From NCBI GenBank assembly GCA_004321925.1, contig SCQH01000097.1:1-44856 (forward strand): a DNA stretch of 44,856 nucleotides. The letters are read 5' to 3'. Below the pieces are notes generated by a model, which was given only the letters and a program-made list of their open reading frames with translations, searched no databases and had not been told where the DNA came from. The DNA comes from Nitrospirota bacterium. Lineage in GTDB: Bacteria > Nitrospirota > Thermodesulfovibrionia > Thermodesulfovibrionales > UBA6898. Position 1 is the first letter of the stretch. Every line of letters starts with the position of its first letter. This document shows positions 16,556 to 24,716 of the stretch, one piece after another. Made by a program: the position numbers and the translations under genes.

Positions 16556-18184
16556 ATGACGAGGGAATTCAGGGATGCAGCCTCCTGCTGGAAGGCCATA
16601 GCCGCAGATGTCACGGCCGGCAGGGACCTGCTTATACAGATCGAACAGTTTGCCCGTGAGAACGCTGAACCAACGACCGTTGTCTTCGGGACATCCGGAT
16701 GGCGGGGGGAGATCGGCACCGATTTCACGTTCAGGAACATCCGGATCGTCACCGCCGCTATCATCGAGATGTTCAGGGGCAGCGACCCCGGCGTCATGCA
16801 GGCCATGGGCGTATCAGGTTTTGATGAGATAAAACGGCGCGGGGTCATCGTCGGCCATGACAACCGTTTCCTCGGCCGCGAATTTGCGATGGAGGTCCTG
16901 GGTCTCCTGCAGCAGGCCGGGATCAGGACATGGTACGCAGGAGAGGCGCCTACCCCCGAATTCTCGGCAGGTATCGAGATGCTCAGGGCTGCCTGCTCGA
17001 TCAATCTTACCCCCTCCCATAATCCTGCCAATTATGCCGGGTTCAAGTTCAATCCCTCTGACGGGGGTCCTGCGGGATCCGAGATAACCTCCCTGATCGA
17101 AGCGATAGCAAACCGGATGATGAGGCAGCAACCCCGTATTGACGCCCTCCCCCCGGCCGCCACAGAGCCTGTCGACCTCCCCGCCCTTTACCGCGCCTAT
17201 ATCCGGGAAAGGGGGACTCTCGATGTCGATAAAATACTCTCGTTCCTCCGCACCGCCGACTGTGTAGTCTGCATCGATAATGTCCACGGGGCAACCCGCG
17301 GACGGATACAGCAGATACTTGGGGAGGACCCGAAGATCACCTACCTCAGGACAGGGGATGACCTGCTCTTCGGCGGGGTAGCGCCTGAACCCTCGGAAAA
17401 GAATATGGCCGGGGTTGAACAGGCCCTGAAGGCTTCCGGGGCGGCCCTTAAGCTCGGGGTGATCATGGACCCTGACGGTGACCGCATCAGGTTCTCCGAC
17501 GGCCGCATGCAGATCCCGATGAATTACTTCGGCGCCATGGCCCTCCATTTTCTCCATGTCCATAAGGGTTTCAGGGGTGTGGTTGCCAAGTCGGTCGGCA
17601 CCAGCAACCTGGTCAATGCCATAGCCGGCAGGCTCGGAATCCCGGTCCGTGAAACAAAGGTCGGATTCAAGAATTTCAGGCCGTATATGCTGAAGGATGC
17701 AGCCGAACGGGCGATCGTCGTCTTCGAAGAGTCAGACGGCATATCAGGGTACCGCCATACCCTTGAAAAGGACGCCCTTTTCGGGCTTCTCCTGGCCGTC
17801 GAGATGATGGCGGCGACCGGCCAGAACCTCAGCGGCTACCTGACGAGCATCATGGATGAGTTCGGGTATTACTACCCTGACCGTTCCGGCATTACCGTCG
17901 ATAAGGACCTGGTCGGAGAGCCGCTCCTCAGAAAGCTCTCGGCCCTGCGCGGGCAGTATGCGGCCGGCACCTCGCTCATGATCGGCAGCGAGGTCAGGAC
18001 CGTTCAGCAGGTCATATCCGTTGACGGGACCAAGCTCGTCTTTGACGACGGCTCATGGCTGATGATCCGGCCCTCGGGGACAGAACCGAAAGTGCGTTTT
18101 TACATTGAGGCACGCACAGAGGAAGGCAAGAAGGCTGTCTTCGATACGGCTGAACGGATGACCAGGGAGGCTCTGGCGGATTAA
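16556..18184 (+). CDS. Phosphohexomutase (phosphoglucomutase/phosphomannomutase family)
   Basis: 542-residue alpha-D-phosphohexomutase, which interconverts hexose 1- and 6-phosphates. Seen in order: FGTSGWRGEIG near the N-terminus, phosphoserine loop with Ser154 (TPSHNPANYAG), metal-binding DPDGDRIRF, sugar-specificity loop VFEESDGISGY, and the phosphate-binding RPSGTEPKVRFYIEAR at the C-terminus. The start at 16556 is preceded by GGAGGG; an upstream ATG at 16520 is less likely. Whether glucose or mannose is the main substrate cannot be fixed from motifs. It is convergent with the Nramp gene, with a 4-bp overlap. Confidence 0.94.
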   Translation: MTREFRDAASCWKAIAADVTAGRDLLIQIEQFARENAEPTTVVFGTSGWRGEIGTDFTFRNIRIVTAAIIEMFRGSDPGVMQAMGVSGFDEIKRRGVIVGHDNRFLGREFAMEVLGLLQQAGIRTWYAGEAPTPEFSAGIEMLRAACSINLTPSHNPANYAGFKFNPSDGGPAGSEITSLIEAIANRMMRQQPRIDALPPAATEPVDLPALYRAYIRERGTLDVDKILSFLRTADCVVCIDNVHGATRGRIQQILGEDPKITYLRTGDDLLFGGVAPEPSEKNMAGVEQALKASGAALKLGVIMDPDGDRIRFSDGRMQIPMNYFGAMALHFLHVHKGFRGVVAKSVGTSNLVNAIAGRLGIPVRETKVGFKNFRPYMLKDAAERAIVVFEESDGISGYRHTLEKDALFGLLLAVEMMAATGQNLSGYLTSIMDEFGYYYPDRSGITVDKDLVGEPLLRKLSALRGQYAAGTSLMIGSEVRTVQQVISVDGTKLVFDDGSWLMIRPSGTEPKVRFYIEARTEEGKKAVFDTAERMTREALAD

Positions 18185-19437
18185 GGAAAAAGCATCTGGA
18201 CCAGCAGCAGCACGTTGAGGGACGAGACAATAACGGCAATGACCCAGAGGGAGAGCCTGTCCTTCGGCGAATTGGCGAACCTTCCCATGACCTTTCCGGA
18301 CGATGTCAGGGAGATGAGCCCGAAGATGGTAAACGGGAGCTGGATGCTCAGGGCTACCTGGCTCCAGATCAGTCCCTGAAAAGGGTCCTTCAGCAGGAAG
18401 ATCAGAAGCAGGCCGCCTACCAGGGTCACCAGCACCCCCACCCGTGAATGGATGTCATCAAGATGAAAAGGCTCCATGAATATGCCTGCAAAGATGCTCC
18501 CACCCGCCATGCCCGCAGTGACCGAGGAGGATAGTCCGGCAAAGATGAGGGCGAGCGCGAAAACAGTAGCCGCCTGGTTCCCCAGCAGGGGCCTGAGCGT
18601 TTCCTGTGCCTGCGAAAGCTCCGTTACGGTTATCCCGTTGGCATAAAAAACAGCGGCAGCAACCAATATCATGGCACTGTTGATGGCCCATCCGGCAGTC
18701 ATGGCAAACAGGGTGTCTACAAATTCATACCGCAGCTGTTTTTTGATGACCTCGTCCCCCTCAAGGTTCCATTGCCGGCTCTGGATTATCTCTGAATGCA
18801 GAAAGATATTGTGCGGCATAACGACCGCACCAAGCACGCTCATGATGATCGGGAGAGCCCCTGTCGGAAACGCCGGAGAAACCCAGCCGACTATAGAGGC
18901 ATGCCAGTCGAGCTTCACCAGGCTCAGCTCAAAAAGAAAGGCCAGTCCGATCAGGGAGACAAACCCGATGATCCAGCGTTCGAGCCTTTTGTAGCTGTTC
19001 GAAAAAAGCATATACAGGACAACCGCCGTCGTCAGCATCGCCCCGGCCGGAAGCGGAAGTCCGGTGAGCATCTGCAGCCCGATAGCAGCCCCCAGTATCT
19101 CTGCCAGCGCGGTCGAAACGGATGCCAGTACAGCAGTGGTCAGAAAAGAACGGCTGACAGCCCTGGGCATGAATTTCGTGGATGCCTCTGAAAGACAGAG
19201 TCCTGTCGCTATGCCGAGATGGGCGGCATTATGCTGCAGGACGATCAGCATCAGCGTCGAGATGGTCACCATCCAGAGGAGCGAATAGCCGTACCTGGAC
19301 CCGGCCGCCATATTTGCCGCCCAGTTTCCGGGGTCAATGAAACCGACGGTCACCAGGAACCCGGGGCCTATATATTTCAGGATCTCGAGGGCCCCGAACC
19401 CCGGGGTATGCCTGCTGAACCAGTTTCGCGTGGCCAT
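18181..19437 (-). CDS. mntH: Nramp-family divalent metal transporter (MntH-like)
   Basis: 418 residues, about 11 membrane helices. The metal site is canonical: Asp35-Pro-Gly-Asn38 in GFIDPGNWAANMAAGS on helix 1, and Ala204...Met207 in GAVVMPHNIFLHSE on helix 6, as in proton-coupled Mn(II)/Fe(II) carriers. The presence of the methionine argues against the magnesium-transporting subgroup. It begins 5 bp after the stop of a monoheme cytochrome c gene on the same strand, an unusual partner. No Mn riboswitch or Fur/MntR site could be recognised upstream. Confidence 0.93.
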   Translation of the reverse strand: MATRNWFSRHTPGFGALEILKYIGPGFLVTVGFIDPGNWAANMAAGSRYGYSLLWMVTISTLMLIVLQHNAAHLGIATGLCLSEASTKFMPRAVSRSFLTTAVLASVSTALAEILGAAIGLQMLTGLPLPAGAMLTTAVVLYMLFSNSYKRLERWIIGFVSLIGLAFLFELSLVKLDWHASIVGWVSPAFPTGALPIIMSVLGAVVMPHNIFLHSEIIQSRQWNLEGDEVIKKQLRYEFVDTLFAMTAGWAINSAMILVAAAVFYANGITVTELSQAQETLRPLLGNQAATVFALALIFAGLSSSVTAGMAGGSIFAGIFMEPFHLDDIHSRVGVLVTLVGGLLLIFLLKDPFQGLIWSQVALSIQLPFTIFGLISLTSSGKVMGRFANSPKDRLSLWVIAVIVSSLNVLLLVQMLFP

Positions 19438-19442
19438 AGGGG

Positions 19443-19757
19443 CTACGACTTCAGATACCTGATCAGGGCCGTTACCTCTTTTCGTGAAAGGTGCCTGAAG
19501 GAGGGCATGGCCGAGGAAGGATTATGGCTCTTGGGGTCCGTGATCTGCCGGCGTATCCAGGGATCGGTCCGCCGGGACGTCACCGACGTAAGTTCCGGAC
19601 CTGCGCTGCCGCCGGAACCCTTGAAGCTGTGGCAGGAGATGCAGCCCTCCCTTTTGAAGATCTCCGACCCCTCAGGCAGATCAAAGAAGAGGACAACAAC
19701 TGCCAGACCGGCCAGTGCCAGCCCTGCAATAATGAATAAGTTCCGTCTGTTGCTCAT
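19443..19757 (-). CDS. Membrane-anchored monoheme cytochrome c
   Basis: 104 residues. The ATG at 19757 follows GGGAGGAG; the in-frame GTG at 19766 overlaps that ribosome site. A single N-terminal hydrophobic segment (about 7-28) would anchor a small class-I cytochrome domain, with heme motif CISCH and a likely axial methionine in SAMPSF. The gene is directly upstream of the Nramp gene (5-bp gap), so it is the first gene of a two-gene operon. A role in redox chemistry of the transported metal, such as Fe(III)/Fe(II), is an inference from context. Confidence 0.9.
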   Translation of the reverse strand: MSNRRNLFIIAGLALAGLAVVVLFFDLPEGSEIFKREGCISCHSFKGSGGSAGPELTSVTSRRTDPWIRRQITDPKSHNPSSAMPSFRHLSRKEVTALIRYLKS

Positions 19758-19885
19758 GGATATCACTCCTCCCGCGTATCAGCCCGCATACCCCGGACAT
19801 TGTTGCGGGCTTCGTCCCTTCTTTACATGTTATACCATACTCGTGCAGCCTTTTATACGGCGTCAGGCCGGTCAGGGCGGCTTTC

Positions 19886-19915
19886 TTTACAAAGAAGCTT
19901 GCATGTTGCTAGAAT
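19886..19915 (+). promoter_or_regulatory. Putative promoter for tRNA-Ser
   Basis: TTTACA (19886-19891), an 18-bp spacer and TAGAAT (19910-19915) lie 13 bp upstream of the tRNA-Ser gene, a reasonable vegetative promoter. Confidence 0.55.
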
Positions 19916-19928
19916 AGCATGTTCTGGA

Positions 19929-20021
19929 GGAGAGGTGGCCGAGTCGGTCGAAGGCAGCCGCCTGCTAAGCGGTTGTGGGGGTAACACCCCACCCAGGGTT
20001 CGAATCCCTGCCTCTCCGCCA
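19929..20021 (+). tRNA. tRNA-Ser (anticodon GCT)
   Basis: A 93-nt class II tRNA with the 7-bp acceptor GGAGAGG/CCTCTCC. The anticodon loop CTGCTAA lies in a CGC/GCG stem and gives anticodon GCT (reads AGC/AGU). It has a long variable arm (TTGTGGGGGTAACACCCCAC), a T loop TTCGAAT and an encoded CCA. Confidence 0.97.
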
Positions 20022-20103
20022 TCATTTGGCATGCTATCAGTATTTTTGCTGATAAAAAAAAGTTAAAGTCTTCGACTGTTAACTTAACTCAAGGAGGTTT
20101 AGT

Positions 20104-20646
20104 ATGAAGAGAAAGATCTTGGCAGTAGCCTGCAGCCTTACCCTGCTGGTCGCAGTGAGTGCCTGCAAAAAGAAACAGGAGCAGCCGGCTCCGCAGACAG
20201 GAGTCCCAGGACAGCAGCAGCCGCTTCCCCCGGGACATCCGGCGATGAACCAGCCCGGCCCCGGCGGTGTTGTCATGCCGAAGGGCGAGACCACAATCTC
20301 TCTGCCGGATGCGGTCAAGGGCAAATGGAAGGCTGTTGTTCTGGTCGTCGAGGACAAGGCTTCCAAGAAGAAGTCCGAGTTCACCGTCAATCTTAACAGC
20401 GATCTGAAGATCCCGAACTCCGACCTTAAGGTCACCGTCGGCGATTTCCTGCCTGACTTCAAGATGGACGGGCTTGCGATCACCTCGACCACCAATGACC
20501 CGAACAATCCGGCCGTCAAGGTCGTTGTCTTCGAGAAGGACAAGGAGGTCTTCAAGGGATGGCTGTATTCGAAATTCCCGACCATTCATCCTTTCGAGCA
20601 CCCGAAATTCGGCCTGATGCTCAAAAGTGGTGTGAAGAAGGGGTAA
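20104..20646 (+). CDS. Lipoprotein with DUF2155-like domain
   Basis: 180 residues. The signal peptide ends in a lipobox with Cys21 (LLVAVSAC), so this is a lipoprotein. A Gln/Pro/Gly-rich linker (about 25-58) leads to a globular domain of about 115 residues (GKWKAVVLVVEDK ... VTVGDFLPDFKM ... FKGWLYSKFP) resembling DUF2155. Its function is unknown. A strong AAGGAGGT ribosome site precedes the ATG. It sits between two tRNA genes and may be read from the upstream tRNA promoter or its own. Confidence 0.85.
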   Translation: MKRKILAVACSLTLLVAVSACKKKQEQPAPQTGVPGQQQPLPPGHPAMNQPGPGGVVMPKGETTISLPDAVKGKWKAVVLVVEDKASKKKSEFTVNLNSDLKIPNSDLKVTVGDFLPDFKMDGLAITSTTNDPNNPAVKVVVFEKDKEVFKGWLYSKFPTIHPFEHPKFGLMLKSGVKKG

Positions 20647-20666
20647 GCTTTTCACCAGATAACTCT

Positions 20667-20743
20667 GCGCCCTTAGCTCAGCTGGATAGAGCGTCGGACT
20701 ACGAATCCGCAGGCCGGGGGTTCGAATCCCTCAGGGCGCGCCA
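20667..20743 (+). tRNA. tRNA-Arg (anticodon ACG)
   Basis: A 77-nt tRNA: acceptor GCGCCCT/AGGGCGC, D loop AGCTGGAT, anticodon loop CTACGAA with ACG (position 34 is normally edited to inosine), T loop TTCGAAT and an encoded CCA. Confidence 0.97.
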
Positions 20744-20776
20744 CTAAAAAAGCAGTAGCAGCAGGAAGTTACAAAA

Positions 20777-20818
20777 GAGGTTGCAGGTCTTACCCAGGAC
20801 CTGCAACCTCTTTTTTTT
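20777..20818 (+). terminator. Intrinsic terminator after tRNA-Arg
   Basis: A 13-bp stem, GAGGTTGCAGGTC (20777-20789) with 20798-20810, has an 8-base loop and is followed by eight T residues. Confidence 0.95.
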
Positions 20819-20918
20819 GTGCAGTACCTCTGCCAGTGGATCCAAAAACCCGTCAGGAACATCGCCGCCGCTCACCCGGCCAGCCGGCTTAAGCCCCATT
20901 AAAAGCCCCATTTAAAAC

Positions 20919-20946
20919 TTGACACTCAGCTTATTTGAGATAAGAT
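20919..20946 (+). promoter_or_regulatory. Sigma-70-type promoter for receiver-only regulator
   Basis: TTGACA (20919-20924), a 16-bp spacer and TAAGAT (20941-20946), about 85 bp upstream of the receiver-protein start. Confidence 0.6.
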
Positions 20947-21032
20947 AAAGAGAGGGATGTCCTGCATACTAAAATGATACAAGAGTCCCGGAGACAAAAG
21001 GCAAATCAGAGAGAGAAGAAGGTGTCCATCGA

Positions 21033-21392
21033 ATGAAGATCCTCGTCATTGATGATGAAGACAGCAAATGCAGGCTCTATAAAGAAGAGCTGGAAGAAGC
21101 CGGCTATGACGTCATCACCGCAACGACCGGGGCCAAAGGTATGGACCTCTTCAGGGCAGAGTCCCCCGACCTCGTGACGCTTGATATCAATATGTCCTCT
21201 AACGACGAAGGGATACTCCTGCTGAGACAGATGAAGCAGATCAATCCGAAGGTCCCGATATTCTTACTGACAGCCTATGATTTCAGGGACAGTTTTGAAG
21301 TATGGTGCGCGGATGAATATATTGTAAAATCCTCTGACCTGTCTGAGCTGAAAAGCAAGATAAAAGCTACGATCAGCAGTGCCGGTGCTTGA
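21033..21392 (+). CDS. Single-domain response regulator (receiver only)
   Basis: 119 residues, consisting only of a receiver domain. Acidic residues in VIDDED, phosphoacceptor Asp51 in VTLDINM, Thr80 and Lys99 (YIVKSSD) are present. There is no output domain, so it probably passes phosphate in a relay or acts by protein contact, as CheY and Spo0F do. No kinase gene is adjacent; the orphan heme-motif kinase at 5822 is one conceivable partner but there is no direct evidence. Confidence 0.92.
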   Translation: MKILVIDDEDSKCRLYKEELEEAGYDVITATTGAKGMDLFRAESPDLVTLDINMSSNDEGILLLRQMKQINPKVPIFLLTAYDFRDSFEVWCADEYIVKSSDLSELKSKIKATISSAGA

Positions 21393-21520
21393 ACGATCGC
21401 AGAGCAGATGCCCCCTGGGACCGCCGCTTTCAGATTGACAATTTCCCTTTTCTCCTGTTAGTCTCCTCCCATGCTGAAACGTAATTTTCTTTCAGGGTAT
21501 CAGGTATCCGTTATTCTTCC

Positions 21521-22699
21521 ATGAGCAGTGTGGTTGCTTCTTTAGTTCACCGAATCTCCTTTAATCAGGTCGGTGCTGCCTTTATTGTTCTGGCCGGCCT
21601 GCTCGGTATCCAACAGATACTGATGCATCACATCAATAATTATCTGATGTTCAGCAGGCCTTTCTTTAACCTGATAGAGGGAAAGGACCTCTATCTCGAT
21701 TATCCGAACTATTATCTGGATATCTATAAATACAGCCCTGCCTTTGCGTTGCTGTTTGCCCCGCTTTCCCTGATGCCTGATGAGGCCGGCATTGTTGTAT
21801 GGAATATGATCAACGCAGCGGTCCTGATCACCGCGCTCAAATATTTCATTAAGGACGACCGGCTCACGGTCTATGCCCTGCTGATCGTTCTTCTTGAAGC
21901 GGTCACGTCCCTGCAGAACCTGCAGAGCAACTGCCTGCTGGCCGGATTGATCATCCTGACGTATACAAACCTCCGGAAAAGAAATATTGTCTGGGCTGCG
22001 GTCTCTGTCTCCCTGGCAGCTTATATCAAGATCTATGGTATAGCGGCGGCGGCCTTCGCGATATTTTTCAAAGAACGCTTCAGGTTCGGATTTGTGGGCC
22101 TTCTGTCGCTGCTCTTATTGTTCCTGGCACCGCTCCTTGTCCTTGATCTTGACGTGCTTATCCTGAACTATAAAAGCTGGATGAAGGTTGTCGGGTCCTC
22201 TGCTACGCGTTCCCAGATCTCGGTGATGGGGATACTGCAGACCTGGTTCGGATGGACCGGTTCTTTCCGGGCAGTGCAGGCGGCCGGGGCCCTGATCGTT
22301 GTCGCTCCCCTGGCGCAGGCCGGCAAATGGAAGGAGCACCATTTTCAGCAGCTGTATGTCGCATCAATCTTAATGTTTGTCGTCCTGTTCAACCAAATGG
22401 CTGAATCACCGACCTATGTCATTGCGCTGAGCGGGGTCGCGATCTGGTTCCTGAGCTTTGAGAGACCTTCTGCACTTGATATCGGCCTGCTTGTTTTGGT
22501 CCTGCTCGTAACCAGCCTCTCCTCGACCGATCTGTTCCCAAAATATCTGAGAGAGCATTTTGTCAAACCATACACCCTGAAGGCCGTGCCGGTCCTGCTG
22601 GTCTGGATAAAGGTGCAGTGGCAGCTCTGGCATGCAGGCGACACAGTAGCGTATCGCGCGTTCTCCCGAAGCGATCCGGATGACCTGACTCTCTCGTGA
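21521..22699 (+). CDS. Polytopic membrane protein, GT87/DUF2029-like glycosyltransferase
   Basis: 392 residues with about 10 hydrophobic segments. The N-terminal region NLIEGKDLYLDYPNYYLDIYKYSPAF with FAPLSLMP resembles the GT87 (mannosyltransferase-like, DUF2029) family, in which an acidic loop between the first membrane helices is catalytic and a polyprenyl-phosphate sugar is the donor. Exact acceptor and donor are unknown. The stop overlaps the GTG start of dinB, so the two are probably co-translated although functionally unrelated. Confidence 0.75.
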   Translation: MSSVVASLVHRISFNQVGAAFIVLAGLLGIQQILMHHINNYLMFSRPFFNLIEGKDLYLDYPNYYLDIYKYSPAFALLFAPLSLMPDEAGIVVWNMINAAVLITALKYFIKDDRLTVYALLIVLLEAVTSLQNLQSNCLLAGLIILTYTNLRKRNIVWAAVSVSLAAYIKIYGIAAAAFAIFFKERFRFGFVGLLSLLLLFLAPLLVLDLDVLILNYKSWMKVVGSSATRSQISVMGILQTWFGWTGSFRAVQAAGALIVVAPLAQAGKWKEHHFQQLYVASILMFVVLFNQMAESPTYVIALSGVAIWFLSFERPSALDIGLLVLVLLVTSLSSTDLFPKYLREHFVKPYTLKAVPVLLVWIKVQWQLWHAGDTVAYRAFSRSDPDDLTLS

Positions 22700-23718
22700 G
22701 AAGGATCCTCCATATGGACATGGACGCTTTCTTTGCAGCCGTCGAAGAAAGACGGCGGCCGGAACTGGCAGGCAGGCCCGTCGTCATAGGAGGTGGAGGG
22801 GACCCGACAAAGAGGGGCGTTGTCTCGACGGCGTCTTACGAGGCGCGCAAGTTCGGCATCCATTCTGCCCTGCCGCTTCAGACAGCCCGCAAGCTCTGCC
22901 CCCATGCCGTCTTCCTCCCGGTCGATTATGAGGAGTATGTCAGGGTATCGGCTCAGATCAAGGAGATACTCAGAGGTATAAGTCCCCTTATGGAGGATGT
23001 GGGCATCGACGAGGCCTTCCTCGATATATCCGATATCCCGAAGTCCTCAGAGGAGATTGCGAGAGAGATCAAGGAAGCAATAAAGGCCGGGACTGGCCTT
23101 ACCTGCTCGATCGGCATTGCCCCCAATAAGCTGCTCGCCAAGATATCCTCGGAGCTCCAAAAACCGGACGGCCTCACGATACTGACCCCTGACGACCTTG
23201 AGACCCGCATCTGGCCGCTTGCGGTCAGGAAGCTCTGGGGCGTGGGCCCCAAGACAGAGGGCTATCTCAGGGAGATGGCAATCCTCACCATCGGGGAACT
23301 TGCCGGTACCGCGAAGGAGATCCTTATCGAACATTTCGGGCCGTCATACGGGAACTACCTCTACGAGGCCTCCCGCGGGATCGACGACAGCCCCCTGGTG
23401 ACGCATTGGGAGCCGAAATCCGCAAGCAGGGAGACGACCTTCCAGACGGACACCGACAACTGGCAGGCCATTGCCCGGTGTCTGGCCGAACTGGTAAAGG
23501 AGGTCGTTGAGGACATCCATTGCAGGGGCTATAAAGGGAAGCAGGTCACCGTAAAGATACGCTTCAGCGATTTTCAGACCCTCACACGGGCCACGACCCT
23601 GAAGGAACCTACCGACAACCTGGAGCTTATCAGGAAGGCGGCCTTCCTCTGTCTGGCCAAGTTCGAGCTGAAGAAGAGGGTCCGGCTGGTCGGAGTCAGG
23701 CTGGGGCTGATAAGGTAA
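22696..23718 (+). CDS. dinB: DNA polymerase IV (Y-family translesion polymerase)
   Basis: 340 residues. The GTG start at 22696 overlaps the preceding stop (GTGA) and gives the usual N-terminus MRRILHMDMDAFFAAVE, in which the acidic residues of MDMD bind metal. The second catalytic pair is in EDVGIDEAFLDIS. The helix-hairpin-helix region KLWGVGPKT and the little-finger domain are complete. A LexA-like operator was not found upstream, as expected if the gene is read through from the membrane-protein gene. DinB copies damaged templates with low fidelity. Confidence 0.95.
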   Translation: MRRILHMDMDAFFAAVEERRRPELAGRPVVIGGGGDPTKRGVVSTASYEARKFGIHSALPLQTARKLCPHAVFLPVDYEEYVRVSAQIKEILRGISPLMEDVGIDEAFLDISDIPKSSEEIAREIKEAIKAGTGLTCSIGIAPNKLLAKISSELQKPDGLTILTPDDLETRIWPLAVRKLWGVGPKTEGYLREMAILTIGELAGTAKEILIEHFGPSYGNYLYEASRGIDDSPLVTHWEPKSASRETTFQTDTDNWQAIARCLAELVKEVVEDIHCRGYKGKQVTVKIRFSDFQTLTRATTLKEPTDNLELIRKAAFLCLAKFELKKRVRLVGVRLGLIR

Positions 23719-23822
23719 GTTGTTATCGGTCGGCGAGAAGGAGCAAACCCGATGTTGACGCTGAATTGGAGCGGCAACACCGGGTGTTAGAAGAAGTTGA
23801 CTGCAGAACCGATTTTTAAAAT

Positions 23823-24350
23823 TTACTTGTTCTCCCTGTATGTAAACGTTTCTTTCATTTTCTTGTCGTATTTTACGACCTTGATCTCACCGAGATATGT
23901 ATTGACGAGCGGATACCCTTTTTCGGACCAGCCGACTATGCCTTTTTCAACAAGATATACATTCTTGTATCCATATTTGTAAAGCTGGCCCACAAAATAG
24001 GTCGCCCGGTGGGATGTTCTGCAGAATACCCACATCTCTGTTTCGTGGTTCGGCCACTTATCAGGTATCGTGTATGCATGACCCGAATCGATATTGTTTG
24101 AGTCCTTTATATGCCCGCTGTCGAACTCCGACTCCGTTCTCAGATCAATAGTGATAGCCTTGCTCTTCCCTGCCTGTACTTCCTGCCATTTCTGATACAG
24201 GTCGTCAGAGTTCTTCATCCTGTCGGGGGGAATAAGCTTTTTCATCTCCCCGAACATCTCCTTCTCCCCGCTTTTTGTATCTGTTGCCCCTGCCCCGATC
24301 GGGACGGCTAACAGAAATACAACCATACATATAATTAATTTCTTTCCCAT
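23823..24350 (-). CDS. Exported rhodanese-domain protein
   Basis: 175 residues with an N-terminal signal peptide (cut likely after GAGA near residue 22). A rhodanese domain follows: ITIDLRTESEFDSGHI, active-site loop with Cys110 in WVFCRTSHRA, and NVYLVEKGIVGWSEKGYPL. Periplasmic rhodaneses handle sulfane sulfur or act as redox or sulfur-binding proteins. The precise role is unknown. It is convergent with dinB. Confidence 0.88.
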   Translation of the reverse strand: MGKKLIICMVVFLLAVPIGAGATDTKSGEKEMFGEMKKLIPPDRMKNSDDLYQKWQEVQAGKSKAITIDLRTESEFDSGHIKDSNNIDSGHAYTIPDKWPNHETEMWVFCRTSHRATYFVGQLYKYGYKNVYLVEKGIVGWSEKGYPLVNTYLGEIKVVKYDKKMKETFTYRENK

Positions 24351-24667
24351 AACGTATGCTACCCTCCGATGATGTTTTTTTGATAATGCGGTTCTGCAGA
24401 CAACTGCTCCTAACTCTTTACGAAAACCGATACCCCCCTTTCCTTATAATGTGTGCTATATCAGCTCAATATTTACTGCGGAGAACAGAAGATGGCCCCG
24501 GAGTGAACTGCCTTTGATGAATGCAGCCTGACATGAGATCCCCCCTTAGCTACTATTCCCCGATCATTGACAGCTATGTTATACCCTGAAACCCAGGCTG
24601 TGTCAAGAGAAAATGCCGCCACATCACAGCACAAAGTATGATCCTTCTTTCAGTTGTCCCTGGGTCC
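24351..24667. other. Intergenic stretch with an interspersed repeat copy
   Basis: No coding frame is evident. The segment 24523-24612 (AGCCTGACATGA ... TTATACCCTG ... TGTCAAGAGAAA) is related to the repeat at 26698-26920, described separately. Confidence 0.6.
24523..24612 (+). repeat. Interspersed repeat, uninterrupted copy A
   Basis: Shares AGCCTGACATGA, a CCCC-CTT block, CCCCG followed by CAGC-TAT, TTATACC-TG and TGTCAAG-G-AAA, in the same order, with 26698-26920. Here the copy is compact, about 90 bp. Confidence 0.6.
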
Positions 24668-24700
24668 ACTGCCGGCTTGCTTGATGCGCAAGCCGGCAGT
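24668..24700. repeat. Perfect 13-bp inverted repeat
   Basis: ACTGCCGGCTTGC (24668-24680) pairs with 24688-24700 around a 7-base loop. It lies just past the 3' end of the secreted-protein gene (minus strand) and could end its transcript, although no T tract follows on that strand. Confidence 0.6.
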
Positions 24701-24716
24701 GCGATCTTTTCCTATC

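Noticed and set aside
23719-23822. Inverted segment ACCCGATGTTG ... CAACACCGGGT after dinB
   Set aside because: There is one mismatch and no T tract at the right place; it is too weak to call a terminator.
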